Positions 10,014 through 19,850 of a stretch of DNA of 32,522 nucleotides are shown here, one piece after another (positions within the stretch are counted from its first letter, which is position 1; each line of letters opens with the position of its first letter). The notes beneath the pieces are model-generated. The model did no database searches. It was given only the letters and a program-made list of their open reading frames with translations, and was not told the origin of the DNA. The position numbers and the translations under genes are program-made. Source of the stretch: Nostocales cyanobacterium PMM_0081 (GTDB lineage: Bacteria; Cyanobacteriota; Cyanobacteriia; Cyanobacteriales; Nostocaceae); NCBI GenBank assembly GCA_949127805.1, contig CASBQC010000108.1:1-32522 (forward strand), given 5' to 3'.

Positions 10014-10562
10014 ATGGCGACAACAAGACTCAAAAATTTATACCAAGAGACAATCGTCCCCAAACTGATGAATCAGTTTCAATACACCAACATTCATCAG
10101 GTACCAAAGTTACTAAAAATTACCATTAACCGGGGATTGGGGGAAGCGGCTTCCAACGCTAAAGCATTAGAAGCCTCGTTAAGCGAAATTGCGGTGATCA
10201 CAGGTCAAAAACCGGTAGTCACACGAGCAAAAAAGGCGATCGCTGGCTTCAAAATTCGTCAAGGAATGCCTGTTGGAATCATGGTGACACTTAGAGGCGA
10301 ACGAATGTACGCCTTTATCGACCGACTAATCAGCCTTTCTTTGCCCAGAATTAGAGACTTTCGCGGCATTAGTCCTAAAAGCTTTGATGGTCGGGGAAAT
10401 TACACTCTTGGCGTAAGAGAACAGATAATTTTTCCAGAAGTCGAGTACGACAGGATCGATCAAGTACGTGGTATGGATATTTCCATCATCACCAGCGCAA
10501 AAAATGACGAAGAGGGACGCGCTTTACTCAAAGAAATGGGAATGCCCTTTCGCGATCAATAA
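10014..10562 (+). CDS. rplE: 50S ribosomal protein L5
   Basis: [45 protein letters not shown]. Confidence 0.98.
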   Translation: MATTRLKNLYQETIVPKLMNQFQYTNIHQVPKLLKITINRGLGEAASNAKALEASLSEIAVITGQKPVVTRAKKAIAGFKIRQGMPVGIMVTLRGERMYAFIDRLISLSLPRIRDFRGISPKSFDGRGNYTLGVREQIIFPEVEYDRIDQVRGMDISIITSAKNDEEGRALLKEMGMPFRDQ

Positions 10563-10583
10563 GTTCAGTTATACGAGGGAACG

Positions 10584-10985
10584 ATGGCGGCTAACGACAC
10601 AATTGCAGATATGCTGACGCGCATCCGCAATGCTACTATGGCGAGGCATCAAACAACACTAGTGCCAGCGACAAAAACAACCCGTAGTATTGCCAAAGTG
10701 CTTCGTGAAGAAGGCTTTATTTCCGAATACGAAGAAGCCGAAGATGGAGTAAAGCGTAACTTGGTGATTGCCCTGAAATACAAGGGTAAAAATCGCCAGC
10801 CTCTAATCACCGCTTTAAAGCGGGTAAGCAAACCAGGCTTGCGGGTTTACTCCAATAAAAAAGAATTACCACGGGTATTAGGCGGTATTGGCATTGCGAT
10901 TATTTCTACATCCAGTGGCATCATGACTGATCGCGAAGCGCGGCGTCAGAACTTGGGTGGTGAAGTGCTTTGCTACGTTTGGTAG
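10584..10985 (+). CDS. rpsH: 30S ribosomal protein S8
   Basis: [22 protein letters not shown]...[31 protein letters not shown]. Confidence 0.98.
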   Translation: MAANDTIADMLTRIRNATMARHQTTLVPATKTTRSIAKVLREEGFISEYEEAEDGVKRNLVIALKYKGKNRQPLITALKRVSKPGLRVYSNKKELPRVLGGIGIAIISTSSGIMTDREARRQNLGGEVLCYVW

Positions 10986-11054
10986 TCAACAGTCAACAGT
11001 CAACAGTCAACAGTCAACAGTCAATGGTCAACAGTCAATGGTCAACAGTCAATG
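10985..11054. repeat. Tandem heptamer array: GTCAACA x5, then alternating GTCAATG/GTCAACA, 10 units
   Basis: Read directly in rpsH-rplF spacer. Confidence 0.93.
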
Positions 11055-11114
11055 GACTTTTGACTCTGGATTTTGGACTTTGGATTCTTGACTTAGGACA
11101 AAGGATAAAAATTT

Positions 11115-11660
11115 ATGTCTCGAATTGGTAAACGTCCAATTACAGTCCCTGCCAAAGTACAAATAACAATTGACGGCACAAAAGTTGTGGTCAAAGGTCC
11201 CAAAGGTGAACTTTCTCGCGACCTTCCGCCAAATGTGAGTGTCTCTCAAGATGGGGAAATATTACAAGTAAATCGACGCGATGAATCCCGCACATCTCGG
11301 CAGCTACACGGTTTATGCCGTACTTTAGTTGCCAACATGGTAGAAGGAGTTTCCACAGGTTTTCAACGTCGGTTGGAAATTCAAGGGGTAGGTTATAGGG
11401 CACAAGTTCAAGGTCGTAACCTCATCTTGAATATGGGTTACAGCCATCAAGTGCAAATTGCCCCACCAGAAGGAATTCAATTTGCAGTTGAAGGTACCAC
11501 TAACGTCATCGTTAGCGGGTATGACAAAGAAATAGTAGGCAACACCGCAGCGAAAATTCGCGAAGTTCGCCGACCAGAACCTTATAAAGGTAAAGGTATT
11601 CGCTACGCCGGTGAAGTGGTTAGACGTAAAGCTGGTAAGACTGGTAAAGGTAAGAAGTAA
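11115..11660 (+). CDS. rplF: 50S ribosomal protein L6
   Basis: [39 protein letters not shown]...[30 protein letters not shown]. Confidence 0.98.
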   Translation: MSRIGKRPITVPAKVQITIDGTKVVVKGPKGELSRDLPPNVSVSQDGEILQVNRRDESRTSRQLHGLCRTLVANMVEGVSTGFQRRLEIQGVGYRAQVQGRNLILNMGYSHQVQIAPPEGIQFAVEGTTNVIVSGYDKEIVGNTAAKIREVRRPEPYKGKGIRYAGEVVRRKAGKTGKGKK

Positions 11661-11662
11661 AA

Positions 11663-12025
11663 ATGAAACTTACTCGCAAAGAATCTAAACAGCGTCGCCA
11701 TCGACGCGTCCGTGGGAAAGTAAGCGGTTCTGAAGAACGTCCGCGTTTAGCTGTATTTCGCTCGAACGAGCATATTTATGCCCAGATAATTGATGATACC
11801 AAGCATCACACAATTGTGGCAGCTTCGAGTGTAGAACCAGATTTGAAATCTAATTTGTCTACAGGAGCGAACCGGGAAGCTAGTGTGCAAGTTGGCAAGT
11901 TGATTGCAGTGCGATCGCTCGAAAAAGGCATAACTCAAGTAGTTTTTGATCGCGGTGGTAATTTATATCACGGTCGCATCAAAGCCCTAGCTGACGCCGC
12001 ACGGGAAGCCGGCTTAGAATTCTAA
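11663..12025 (+). CDS. rplR: 50S ribosomal protein L18
   Basis: [35 protein letters not shown]...[28 protein letters not shown]. Confidence 0.98.
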   Translation: MKLTRKESKQRRHRRVRGKVSGSEERPRLAVFRSNEHIYAQIIDDTKHHTIVAASSVEPDLKSNLSTGANREASVQVGKLIAVRSLEKGITQVVFDRGGNLYHGRIKALADAAREAGLEF

Positions 12026-12122
12026 AATTAGTAATTAGTTAGTGGATAGTTGATAGTGGTTAGTGGGGCAAATAACAACTAACAAATAACAACTAATAAC
12101 TAACAACCAACAACCTACATAG
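12026..12122. repeat. Inverted heptamer-type spacer between rplR and rpsE
   Basis: agttagtggatagttgatagtggttagtgg / aacaactaacaaataacaactaataactaacaaccaacaacc. Confidence 0.7.
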
Positions 12123-12130
12123 CATTAATT

Positions 12131-12658
12131 ATGGCAACTGAGCGTAAAAACAAAACAAAACGCGCCAAAAAAGAAGAGACAACCTGGCAAGAACGGGTGA
12201 TTCAGATCCGACGCGTTAGTAAGGTCGTTAAAGGTGGTAAAAAACTCAGCTTCCGAGCGATCGTTGTTGTCGGTAACGAACGCGGTCAAGTTGGGGTGGG
12301 TGTGGGTAAAGCTTCAGATGTAATTGGTGCCGTTAAAAAAGGCGTAGCCGACGGCAAAAAGCATCTGATCGAAATCCCCATGACCAAATCTAACTCTATT
12401 CCCCATCCGATTGATGGCACCGGTGGTGGCGCAAAAGTCATGATGCGACCAGCATCTCCAGGAACCGGGGTAATTGCTGGTGGTGCTGTCCGTACCGTAT
12501 TAGAGTTAGCCGGAGTTCGCAACATTTTAGCGAAACAACTCGGCTCCAATAATCCACTTAACAATGCTAGAGCCGCAGTTAATGCCCTATCTACCCTGCG
12601 TACCTTCGCCCAAGTTGCCGAAGATAGAGGCGTTCCTATTGAGAATCTCTACATTTAA
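12131..12658 (+). CDS. rpsE: 30S ribosomal protein S5
   Basis: [46 protein letters not shown]. Confidence 0.98.
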   Translation: MATERKNKTKRAKKEETTWQERVIQIRRVSKVVKGGKKLSFRAIVVVGNERGQVGVGVGKASDVIGAVKKGVADGKKHLIEIPMTKSNSIPHPIDGTGGGAKVMMRPASPGTGVIAGGAVRTVLELAGVRNILAKQLGSNNPLNNARAAVNALSTLRTFAQVAEDRGVPIENLYI

Positions 12659-12735
12659 CAAGTCAAAAGTCAAGAGTCAGGAGTCAAGAGTCAAAAGTTC
12701 ATTGACTATTGACCATTAACCATTGACCATTGACA
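12659..12735. repeat. Inverted heptamer-type spacer between rpsE and rplO
   Basis: agtcaaaagtcaagagtcaggagtcaagagtcaaaagt / gactattgaccattaaccattgaccattgac. Confidence 0.75.
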
Positions 12736-12740
12736 AAATT

Positions 12741-13184
12741 ATGAGACTAAATGATGTTCGTCCTCAAAAAGGCTCGAAAAAACGCAAGAAGCGTGTAGGT
12801 AGGGGTATTTCTGCCGGTCAAGGTGCCAGTGCTGGTTTAGGTATGCGGGGTCAAAAATCTCGCTCTGGTAGCAGCACCCGACCTGGTTTTGAAGGTGGTC
12901 AACAGCCGTTGTATCGCCGTATCCCTAAGTTAAAGGGTTTTCCAGTTATTAATCGTAAAAATTACACTACGATTAATGTAGAGAAACTAGCTTCCCTTGC
13001 TGCCAATACAGAAGTTACTTTGGAATCTTTAAAGGCATCGGGTATTATCACTAGTGCCAAAGCACCATTGAAAATTTTGGGCAATGGGGAATTGAGCGTT
13101 GCGCTCAATGTCAAAGCAGCAGCTTTCACAGGTCAAGCTCGAAGCAAAATTGAGGCAGCTGGTGGGAGTTGTGAAGTTATATGA
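12741..13184 (+). CDS. rplO: 50S ribosomal protein L15
   Basis: [43 protein letters not shown]. Confidence 0.97.
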   Translation: MRLNDVRPQKGSKKRKKRVGRGISAGQGASAGLGMRGQKSRSGSSTRPGFEGGQQPLYRRIPKLKGFPVINRKNYTTINVEKLASLAANTEVTLESLKASGIITSAKAPLKILGNGELSVALNVKAAAFTGQARSKIEAAGGSCEVI

Positions 13185-13280
13185 AGGATGAAGGATGAAG
13201 GATGAAGGATGAAAAATATATACTTCACATTTTATACTTCTGACTTTGTACTTCACACTTCACACTTCATACTTCATATT
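13181..13280. repeat. Inverted heptamer-type spacer (gaaggat)n / (acttcac/acttcat)n
   Basis: gaaggatgaaggatgaaggatgaaggatga left; cttcacacttcacacttcatacttcat right. Confidence 0.8.
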
Positions 13281-13296
13281 TCAAAGGTAGCCCTTT

Positions 13297-14607
13297 ATGA
13301 TTAGTCGAGACAAAGCCCCAACGGCTCAAGAAACTTTTATGCAGATGGCGCAAGCAGCTGGACTAAGAGGTCGGCTGCTTGTCACCGTCGGTATTTTAAT
13401 TTTGATTCGCCTGGGCATCTATTTGCCCATACCAGGAATAAATCGCGACTTATTTCGCCAAGCGATTCAGGGTAATAGTGCGATATTCGGCTTGTTAGAT
13501 ATATTCTCAGGACGCGGACTTTCTACTTTGGGAGTCTTTGCCTTGGGCATCTTGCCTTACATTAACGCTTCCATTATTATCCAATTGCTCACAACTGCGA
13601 TTCCAGCTTTAGAAAATTTACAGAAAAATGAAGGCGAAGCTGGACGGCGAAAAATTTCCCAAATTACACGCTATGTGTCTTTAGGTTGGGCGATTATTCA
13701 AAGTACTGCGTTCTCAGCATTTTTCTTACAGCAATTTGCTAAAGAACCAGGTCCTGTTTTTGTAGCGGAAACAGCGATCGCTCTCACGGCTGGTTCTATG
13801 TTCGTTATGTGGGCATCAGAACTAATCACCGAACGAGGCATTGGAAATGGAGCATCTTTGTTGATATTTGTCAACATTGTCGCCTCACTACCAAAATCTT
13901 TGGGCGATACCATCGACTTGGTACAAGTCGGCGGTCGGGAAATAGTCGGGCGTGTGATTGTATTAGTGTTGGTGTTCTTGGTAACGATTGTTGGGATTGT
14001 CTTTGTTCAAGAAGGAACGCGGCGCATCCCAATTATTTCCGCTCGTCGTCAAGTCGGTCGGCGTGTTTTGGCAGAGCAACGTAGCTATCTACCCCTACGG
14101 CTAAATCAAGGCGGTGTTATGCCGATTATTTTTGCGGCTGCCATCTTGAGTTTGCCACTTTTGCTCGCGAATTTCACCAAAAATCCAGACTTGATTAATA
14201 TTGTTAACACTTATTTGAGTCCGGGTGGTTCTGCGCCTTGGGCATACTCGCTGATTTACCTCATTTCTATTGTTTTCTTCAGCTACTTCTACTCTTCGTT
14301 GATTCTTAACCCAGTAGATGTGGCGCAGAACTTGAAAAAAATGGGTTCTAGCATTCCTGGCGTTCGTCCGGGTAAAACAACGAGCGAGTATATTGAGCGG
14401 GTGACGAATCGACTAACTTTTTTAGGTGCTATCTTTTTGGGCTTGGTTGCAATTATCCCCACCGCTGTAGAAAGCTCTTTAGGTGTGCCAACCTTTAAAG
14501 GAATTGGCGCAACTTCGTTGTTAATTCTGGTTGGTGTGGCGATTGAAACAGCAAAACAAGTCCAAACTTACGTCATCTCTCAGCGCTATGAAGGAATGGT
14601 GAAATAA
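13297..14607 (+). CDS. secY: Preprotein translocase subunit SecY
   Basis: 436-aa multi-TM; PIPGINRDLF...GRGLSTLGVFALGILPYINASIIIQLL...NAS. Confidence 0.98.
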   Translation: MISRDKAPTAQETFMQMAQAAGLRGRLLVTVGILILIRLGIYLPIPGINRDLFRQAIQGNSAIFGLLDIFSGRGLSTLGVFALGILPYINASIIIQLLTTAIPALENLQKNEGEAGRRKISQITRYVSLGWAIIQSTAFSAFFLQQFAKEPGPVFVAETAIALTAGSMFVMWASELITERGIGNGASLLIFVNIVASLPKSLGDTIDLVQVGGREIVGRVIVLVLVFLVTIVGIVFVQEGTRRIPIISARRQVGRRVLAEQRSYLPLRLNQGGVMPIIFAAAILSLPLLLANFTKNPDLINIVNTYLSPGGSAPWAYSLIYLISIVFFSYFYSSLILNPVDVAQNLKKMGSSIPGVRPGKTTSEYIERVTNRLTFLGAIFLGLVAIIPTAVESSLGVPTFKGIGATSLLILVGVAIETAKQVQTYVISQRYEGMVK

Positions 14608-14609
14608 TA

Positions 14610-15167
14610 GTGACGCGATTAATCTTCTTGGGACCACCTGGAGCCGGTAAAGGAACTCAAGCTCAAAACTTGGCTTACGATTGCAATATTCCCCATATTT
14701 CCACGGGTGATATATTGCGTCAAGCAATGAAAGAGCAAACCCTTTTAGGAATAAAAGCTCAAAATTACGTTGATAGCGGCGAGTTGGTTCCCGACCAGCT
14801 AATGGAATCGCTAGTGCAGGAACGCCTCAGCCAACCGGATACTAAGTCAGGATGGATTTTAGATGGCTTTCCGCGCAAAGTAACGCAAGCAGTTTTTTTG
14901 CAGGAATTGCTGCAAAAAATGCACGTTCCTAACGGTGAAAAGGTAATCAATCTGGATGTGCCAGATGATGTAGTGGTAGCACGTTTACTCGAACGCGGAC
15001 GCAAAGATGATACCGAAGAGGTGATTCGTCGTCGCTTAGAAGTTTACCGCAATGAAACTGCTCCTTTGATTGATTATTACGGAGCGAAGCAACAACTCCT
15101 CATCGTCAATGGTAATCAATCCCAAGAAGAAGTCACTAATGAACTTAAGAAGGTAATCGCTTTTTAG
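14610..15167 (+). CDS. adk: Adenylate kinase
   Basis: TRLIFLGPPGAGKGTQAQNLA...HISTGDILRQAM...GWILDGFPRKVTQA; GTG start. Confidence 0.97.
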   Translation: MTRLIFLGPPGAGKGTQAQNLAYDCNIPHISTGDILRQAMKEQTLLGIKAQNYVDSGELVPDQLMESLVQERLSQPDTKSGWILDGFPRKVTQAVFLQELLQKMHVPNGEKVINLDVPDDVVVARLLERGRKDDTEEVIRRRLEVYRNETAPLIDYYGAKQQLLIVNGNQSQEEVTNELKKVIAF

Positions 15168-15332
15168 TTTCAAAAGGGAGTAGGGAATAGGGAGTAGGGA
15201 GAGAATGAAGATTCATAGTGAAGATTTTTCTTTTTTTCTCTATATATGTTTTATCCCCCACTAACAGCACTCCCCACTCCCCCTTCGGGCAGGATAGATA
15301 GAAAATTTCGCTAAAATATATTAAGAAACTGT

Positions 15333-15341
15333 TGATATAAT
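15333..15341 (+). promoter_or_regulatory. Putative extended -10 promoter TGATATAAT upstream of infA
   Basis: gttgatataatcgcc; identical 9-mer to the one at 3047. Confidence 0.45.
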
Positions 15342-15416
15342 CGCCCAAATGTGTTCTCTTGCAGATGTAGTTACTGCAACTGTCTGAGGAGACTGTTGAA
15401 TTGAGGAAAAAATAAA

Positions 15417-15641
15417 TTGTCTAAACAAGATTTGATTGAAATGGAAGGCACTGTCACAGAGTCCCTACCAAATGCGATGTTTCGCGTTGACCTCGACAAT
15501 GGCTTTAATGTTCTGGCTCATATTTCAGGTAAGATTCGCCGGAACTATATCAAGATTTTACCTGGCGATCGCGTCAAAGTCGAATTAACTCCCTACGACC
15601 TAACAAAGGGTAGAATCACTTATCGACTGCGGAAGAAGTAG
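15417..15641 (+). CDS. infA: Translation initiation factor IF-1
   Basis: [76 protein letters not shown] start. Confidence 0.97.
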
Positions 15642-15642
15642 G

Positions 15643-15888
15643 TTGAAGGTACTATCCCCAAGTCTTACCACAATCCCTCTTATTTAACTAGAAAATGGCT
15701 CTACTGTCAAAGCTTACTGGTTTCAGGTTGAAAAGAGACAATGCATCTAACATGTTGGCTTACCTTCTCCCGAAACGCTACCATATCAAATTTTTACGTA
15801 AGAGCGATCGCGCGTCAACCGTGGAATTAAATCCCTAGGACTTGACAAAGGGTCAAATCACTTCTCGACAGATCGAAAATGTAGGTAA
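15643..15888 (+). pseudogene. Decayed infA-like copy (first)
   Basis: Aligns by eye to infA: gaaggtactatccccaagtcttacca ~ gaaggcactgtcacagagtcccta; taccatatcaaatttttac ~ aactatatcaagattttac; gcgatcgcgcgtcaa; gacaaagggtcaaatcacttctcgacagatcg ~ acaaagggtagaatcacttatcgactgcgg. Frameshifts and stops. Confidence 0.75.
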
Positions 15889-15919
15889 TGGTAAAACTTT
15901 TAACTGGAGGTAAATATTA

Positions 15920-16199
15920 TTGCCCAACAAGATGCAATTTAAATTGAAGCTACTCGGAAGTCGAAGTTTTAGCACAGTCGCTCTTGTGGAACGGGAAAAT
16001 GGCTCTACTCTCAAAGCTTACTGGTTCCACGTTGAAAACAGACAATGCATCTAATATCTTGGCTTACCTCCCCCGGCATCGTCACTATATGAAAATTTTA
16101 CAAGAGCGATCGCGCGTCAAGGGTGAAGTTAGATAATAACGACCATAAAAAAGGCAGAATCACTTATCGACAGATCGAACAAGTAAGTACATGTAGATA
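15920..16199 (+). pseudogene. Decayed infA-like copy (second), with recognisable RBS and TTG start
   Basis: ggaggtaaatattattgcccaacaagatgcaatt ~ infA start ttgtctaaacaagatttgatt; tatatgaaaattttac; gcgatcgcgcgtcaa; aaaaaaggcagaatcacttatcgacagatcg. In-frame stop after ~42 codons. Confidence 0.75.
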
Positions 16200-16263
16200 A
16201 TTTTACCATAAACAACTAGATTTGGTGTTTCCCAAAAATTTAACTGACTAAATTCCCCAAAAA

Positions 16264-16272
16264 TGCTATAAT
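16264..16272 (+). promoter_or_regulatory. Putative extended -10 promoter TGCTATAAT upstream of rpmJ
   Basis: aaatgctataattaac, 28 bp before rpmJ ATG. Confidence 0.45.
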
Positions 16273-16300
16273 TAACTATTTGGAGTCAATTAAGAACGGC

Positions 16301-16414
16301 ATGAAAGTCAGAGCTTCAGTCAAGAAAATTTGTGACAAGTGTAGCGTTATCAAACGTCGCGGGCGGGTGATGGTAATTTGTGTTAATCCCAAGCACAAGC
16401 AACGTCAGGGATAA
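16301..16414 (+). CDS. rpmJ: 50S ribosomal protein L36
   Basis: [37 protein letters not shown] (37 aa, below the ORF-track cutoff); CxxC..C..H zinc ribbon. Confidence 0.97.
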   Translation: MKVRASVKKICDKCSVIKRRGRVMVICVNPKHKQRQG

Positions 16415-16502
16415 CGCGAAAAGCAGGTGAGGCAATAAAAATCACAACGCAACGCAGATAGTAACAACATTCATAGCCAGAACAATAGGGAGAAAGCAAC
16501 AA

Positions 16503-16883
16503 ATGGCACGTATTTCCGGAGTAGACCTTCCACGCGACAAACGCGTAGAAATTGGTCTAACCTATATCTACGGAATTGGATTATCTAGATCGCAAGAAAT
16601 CTTAAAGAATACTGGTGTCAATCCCGACATTCGTGTAAAAGACTTAAGTGATGCTGATGTAGCAGCGCTACGGGGAATCATTGAGAGCGACTATCAAGTA
16701 GAAGGTGACTTGCGGCGTTTAGAGGGATTGAACATCAAGCGTCTGATTGATATTGGCAGCTACAGAGGTCGTCGTCATCGGATGGGCTTGCCAGTCAGAG
16801 GACAGAGAACTCGTACAAATGCCAGAACTCGTCGAGGCAGACGGCAGACAGTGGCAGGTAAGAAGAAAGCTCCTGGCAAATAA
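16503..16883 (+). CDS. rpsM: 30S ribosomal protein S13
   Basis: [34 protein letters not shown]...[23 protein letters not shown]. Confidence 0.98.
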   Translation: MARISGVDLPRDKRVEIGLTYIYGIGLSRSQEILKNTGVNPDIRVKDLSDADVAALRGIIESDYQVEGDLRRLEGLNIKRLIDIGSYRGRRHRMGLPVRGQRTRTNARTRRGRRQTVAGKKKAPGK

Positions 16884-16937
16884 ATTTTCAACGCTGTCTG
16901 ACAACAACTATTACCATTATTCAACTAGACCGATATT

Positions 16938-17333
16938 ATGGCGCGACAACCAACTAAAAAAAGTGGCAGCAAAAAGCAAAAACGCAACGTTCCTAACGGA
17001 ATGGCATACATCCAGTCTACTTTCAACAATAGCATTGTCACCATTACCGATCAAAACGGAGATGTGATTTCTTGGGCAAGTGCCGGTTCTAGCGGTTTCA
17101 AAGGAGCAAAAAAGGGAACTCCCTTTGCCGCACAAACCGCAGCAGAAAGTGCAGCCCGCCGAGCGATGGACTCTGGAATGCGCCAAATTGAGGTAATGGT
17201 TTCAGGTCCTGGAGCGGGTAGAGAAACCGCTATCCGGGCATTGCAAGGAGCGGGATTGGAAATTACATTGATTAGGGATATTACCCCGATTCCTCACAAT
17301 GGTTGCCGTCCCCCCAAGCGTCGTCGAGTTTAG
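16938..17333 (+). CDS. rpsK: 30S ribosomal protein S11
   Basis: [46 protein letters not shown]...[18 protein letters not shown]. Confidence 0.98.
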   Translation: MARQPTKKSGSKKQKRNVPNGMAYIQSTFNNSIVTITDQNGDVISWASAGSSGFKGAKKGTPFAAQTAAESAARRAMDSGMRQIEVMVSGPGAGRETAIRALQGAGLEITLIRDITPIPHNGCRPPKRRRV

Positions 17334-17527
17334 ACATAGGAAAGTTGGGCGATCGCACCCGTTGCGGCATCGTCCACAAGCTATAAGTCAAGCTTCAAAT
17401 ACCTAACATTTTTCAAGCAGAAGCAAGACGTGAAAGACCTTGCTTAAAGCTCCAAAGCATTAAGTAAATAAAGACGAGGCAATTGATTTGCCTTTTAGCA
17501 GCACCTTAAAAGAAGGGAGGCTACTCC

Positions 17528-18475
17528 GTGCCGCAGTTTCAAATTGAATGTGTAGAATCCAATACAGAAGAAAGTCGGAACCATTACAGTAAATTTGTCT
17601 TAGAACCTCTAGAGCGCGGTCAAGGAACCACAGTAGGCAACGCCCTAAGAAGAGTTTTACTATCCAATCTAGAGGGTACAGCAGTAACCGCAGTGCGGAT
17701 TGCAGGCGTTTCACACGAATTTGCCACAGTTCCGGGTGTGCGAGAAGACGTACTGGAAATCCTCATGAAAATGAAGGAAGTTATCCTAAAAAACTATTCT
17801 TCTCAACCCCAGATTGGTCGGTTACTTGTGACAGGTCCAGCAATAATCACTGCGGCACATTTTGATTTGCCTAGTGAAGTAGAAGTCATCGACCAAACCC
17901 AGTATGTAGCTACCATCGCAGAGGGAGCAAAGCTGGAAATGGAATTCCGCATCGAGAAAGGCAAAGGATATCGCACCGTAGAGCGAGGACGTGAGGAAGC
18001 TACATCTTTAGATTTTCTCCAAATCGACTCCGTATTTATGCCAGTGCGGAAAGTTAATTATAGCGTAGAAGACTTCCGTGGAGATAACTCCATACCCAAA
18101 GACCGACTACTGTTGGAAGTTTGGACAAATGGCAGTATTTCACCTCAAGAAGCACTTTCCTCTGCTGCTGCTATCTTGGTAGATTTATTCAATCCGTTGA
18201 AAGATATCTCCCTCGATCCAGTAGATACAAACTCGGATATCCCAGACGATCCAACCGCTCAGATTCCCATCGAAGAATTGCAGCTTTCTGTACGAGCTTA
18301 TAATTGTCTCAAACGAGCACAAGTTAACTCTGTAGCAGACTTGTTGGATTTCACCCAAGAAGACCTGTTAGAAATCAAAAACTTCGGTCAGAAGTCGGCA
18401 GAAGAAGTAGTAGAAGCTTTACAGCGACGCTTAGGCATTACTCTGCCCCAGGAAAGAGGCTCAAAACACGCATAG
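17528..18475 (+). CDS. rpoA: DNA-directed RNA polymerase subunit alpha
   Basis: FVLEPLERGQGTTVGNALRRVLLSNLEGTAVTAVRI...LQLSVRAYNCLKRAQVNSVADLLDFTQEDLLEIKNFGQKSAEEV; GTG start. Confidence 0.98.
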   Translation: MPQFQIECVESNTEESRNHYSKFVLEPLERGQGTTVGNALRRVLLSNLEGTAVTAVRIAGVSHEFATVPGVREDVLEILMKMKEVILKNYSSQPQIGRLLVTGPAIITAAHFDLPSEVEVIDQTQYVATIAEGAKLEMEFRIEKGKGYRTVERGREEATSLDFLQIDSVFMPVRKVNYSVEDFRGDNSIPKDRLLLEVWTNGSISPQEALSSAAAILVDLFNPLKDISLDPVDTNSDIPDDPTAQIPIEELQLSVRAYNCLKRAQVNSVADLLDFTQEDLLEIKNFGQKSAEEVVEALQRRLGITLPQERGSKHA

Positions 18476-18547
18476 TAGGTTGGAGCGTAGTTAGTAAGAG
18501 CGTGGTTAGTTGTTAGTAGAGCAACCAACAACGCTCCAATCAACAAA

Positions 18548-18579
18548 GCTCCAACGCTCCAACGCTCCAACGCTCCAAC
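18548..18579. repeat. Tandem octamer GCTCCAAC x4 in rpoA-rplQ spacer
   Basis: Read directly; related caacgctccaa/gttggagcg elements flank it. Confidence 0.88.
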
Positions 18580-18599
18580 TAACAACTAACAAAAAGATT

Positions 18600-18950
18600 A
18601 TGCGTCACCGTTGTCGCGTCAAAAAACTTGGTAAGCCAGCCGACCAGCGTCGTGCTTTATTGCGATCGCTCACCACCGAGCTGATTCGTCATGGTCGGAT
18701 CACCACCACTTTAATTCGCGCTAAAGTTTTGCGAAGCGAAGTGGATAAAATGATTACCCTAGCCAAAAATGGCTCGCTGACAGCACGTCGTCAAGCCCTT
18801 GGCTATATCTTCGACAAACAACTAGTTCATGCTTTGTTTGAACAAGCCCCCACCAGGTATGGCGATCGTCAAGGTGGTTACACTCGCATTCTGCATACCA
18901 TCCCGCGTCGGGGTGACAATGCACAAATGGCAATAATTGAATTGGTTTAA
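18600..18950 (+). CDS. rplQ: 50S ribosomal protein L17
   Basis: [56 protein letters not shown]. Confidence 0.97.
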   Translation: MRHRCRVKKLGKPADQRRALLRSLTTELIRHGRITTTLIRAKVLRSEVDKMITLAKNGSLTARRQALGYIFDKQLVHALFEQAPTRYGDRQGGYTRILHTIPRRGDNAQMAIIELV

Positions 18951-19025
18951 GTCATTAGTCAGTGGTCATAAGTTTACGAATTTTAAACAAATGACTTTTG
19001 ACTATTGACTATTGACCAAATACCT

Positions 19026-19850
19026 ATGTTAGAAAGCCACTCCTCAACACCGACTTATAGAGTAGCCCTAGTAATTCAATACCTGGGCACTCATTTTCAT
19101 GGGTGGCAACGACAACTACAACAGCGTACCGTCCAAGAAGAGATAGAAAAAGCTATCTCAGTTATACTGGGGTATCATGTGACACTACACGGCGCAGGTC
19201 GAACCGATTCCGGAGTTCACGCGGCTGCTCAAGTAGCCCATTTTGATGCTACAGGTAGAATCCCCGCCGACAAGTGGGCAACAGTTCTTAATAGTTATCT
19301 GCCCAAAGATATATTGATTCGGGCTTCGGCAGGTGTAAGTAACAGTTGGCACGCTCGCTTTAGTGCAGCTTATCGACGGTATCGTTACACGCTTTACACC
19401 GAAGACCGACCGAACTTGTTCGTTAGACCCTTTAGTTGGCATTATTATTATGCACCCCTGGATGAAGCTTTAATTCAGGCTGCCCTTAAACCCTTGATGG
19501 GAAAGCATCATTTAGCTGCTTTTCACCGTGCGGGTTCAAAGCGCAAGCATTCCTGGGTAGAAGTGCAAGCAGCGGAGTGTTATCGTACAGGATCATTTCT
19601 TCATATTGAAATTCAGGCAGATGGATTTTTGTATGGCATGGTGCGGCTGTTGGTAGGAATGCTGGTAGAAGTAGGTTCACTTGAGCGATCGCTTTCTAAC
19701 TTTACAGAAATCTGGACAGATCAACACCGGGAAAAAGTCAAATATGCCGCACCCCCCCAAGGATTATGCTTGTTGCGAGTCGGCTATCCAGATTTTCCCT
19801 TTCCCCAAGAAGTTTGGTACGACACCTTACCAAAATTAGCTTTTAGTTAG
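19026..19850 (+). CDS. truA: tRNA pseudouridine(38-40) synthase
   Basis: RVALVIQYLGTHFHGWQRQLQQRTVQEEIEKA...LHGAGRTDSGVHAAAQVAHF; ATG at 19026 preferred. Confidence 0.96.
   Translation: MLESHSSTPTYRVALVIQYLGTHFHGWQRQLQQRTVQEEIEKAISVILGYHVTLHGAGRTDSGVHAAAQVAHFDATGRIPADKWATVLNSYLPKDILIRASAGVSNSWHARFSAAYRRYRYTLYTEDRPNLFVRPFSWHYYYAPLDEALIQAALKPLMGKHHLAAFHRAGSKRKHSWVEVQAAECYRTGSFLHIEIQADGFLYGMVRLLVGMLVEVGSLERSLSNFTEIWTDQHREKVKYAAPPQGLCLLRVGYPDFPFPQEVWYDTLPKLAFS

Noticed and set aside
10562-10584. Missing rpsN between rplE and rpsH, missing rpmD between rpsE and rplO, and no rpsJ before rplC
   Set aside because: Expected for cyanobacterial r-protein clusters, where these genes are elsewhere or absent; not a deletion specific to this window.
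16747-17067. Plus-strand ORF of 106 aa overlapping rpsM/rpsK
   Set aside because: Out-of-frame overlap with two confident r-protein genes.
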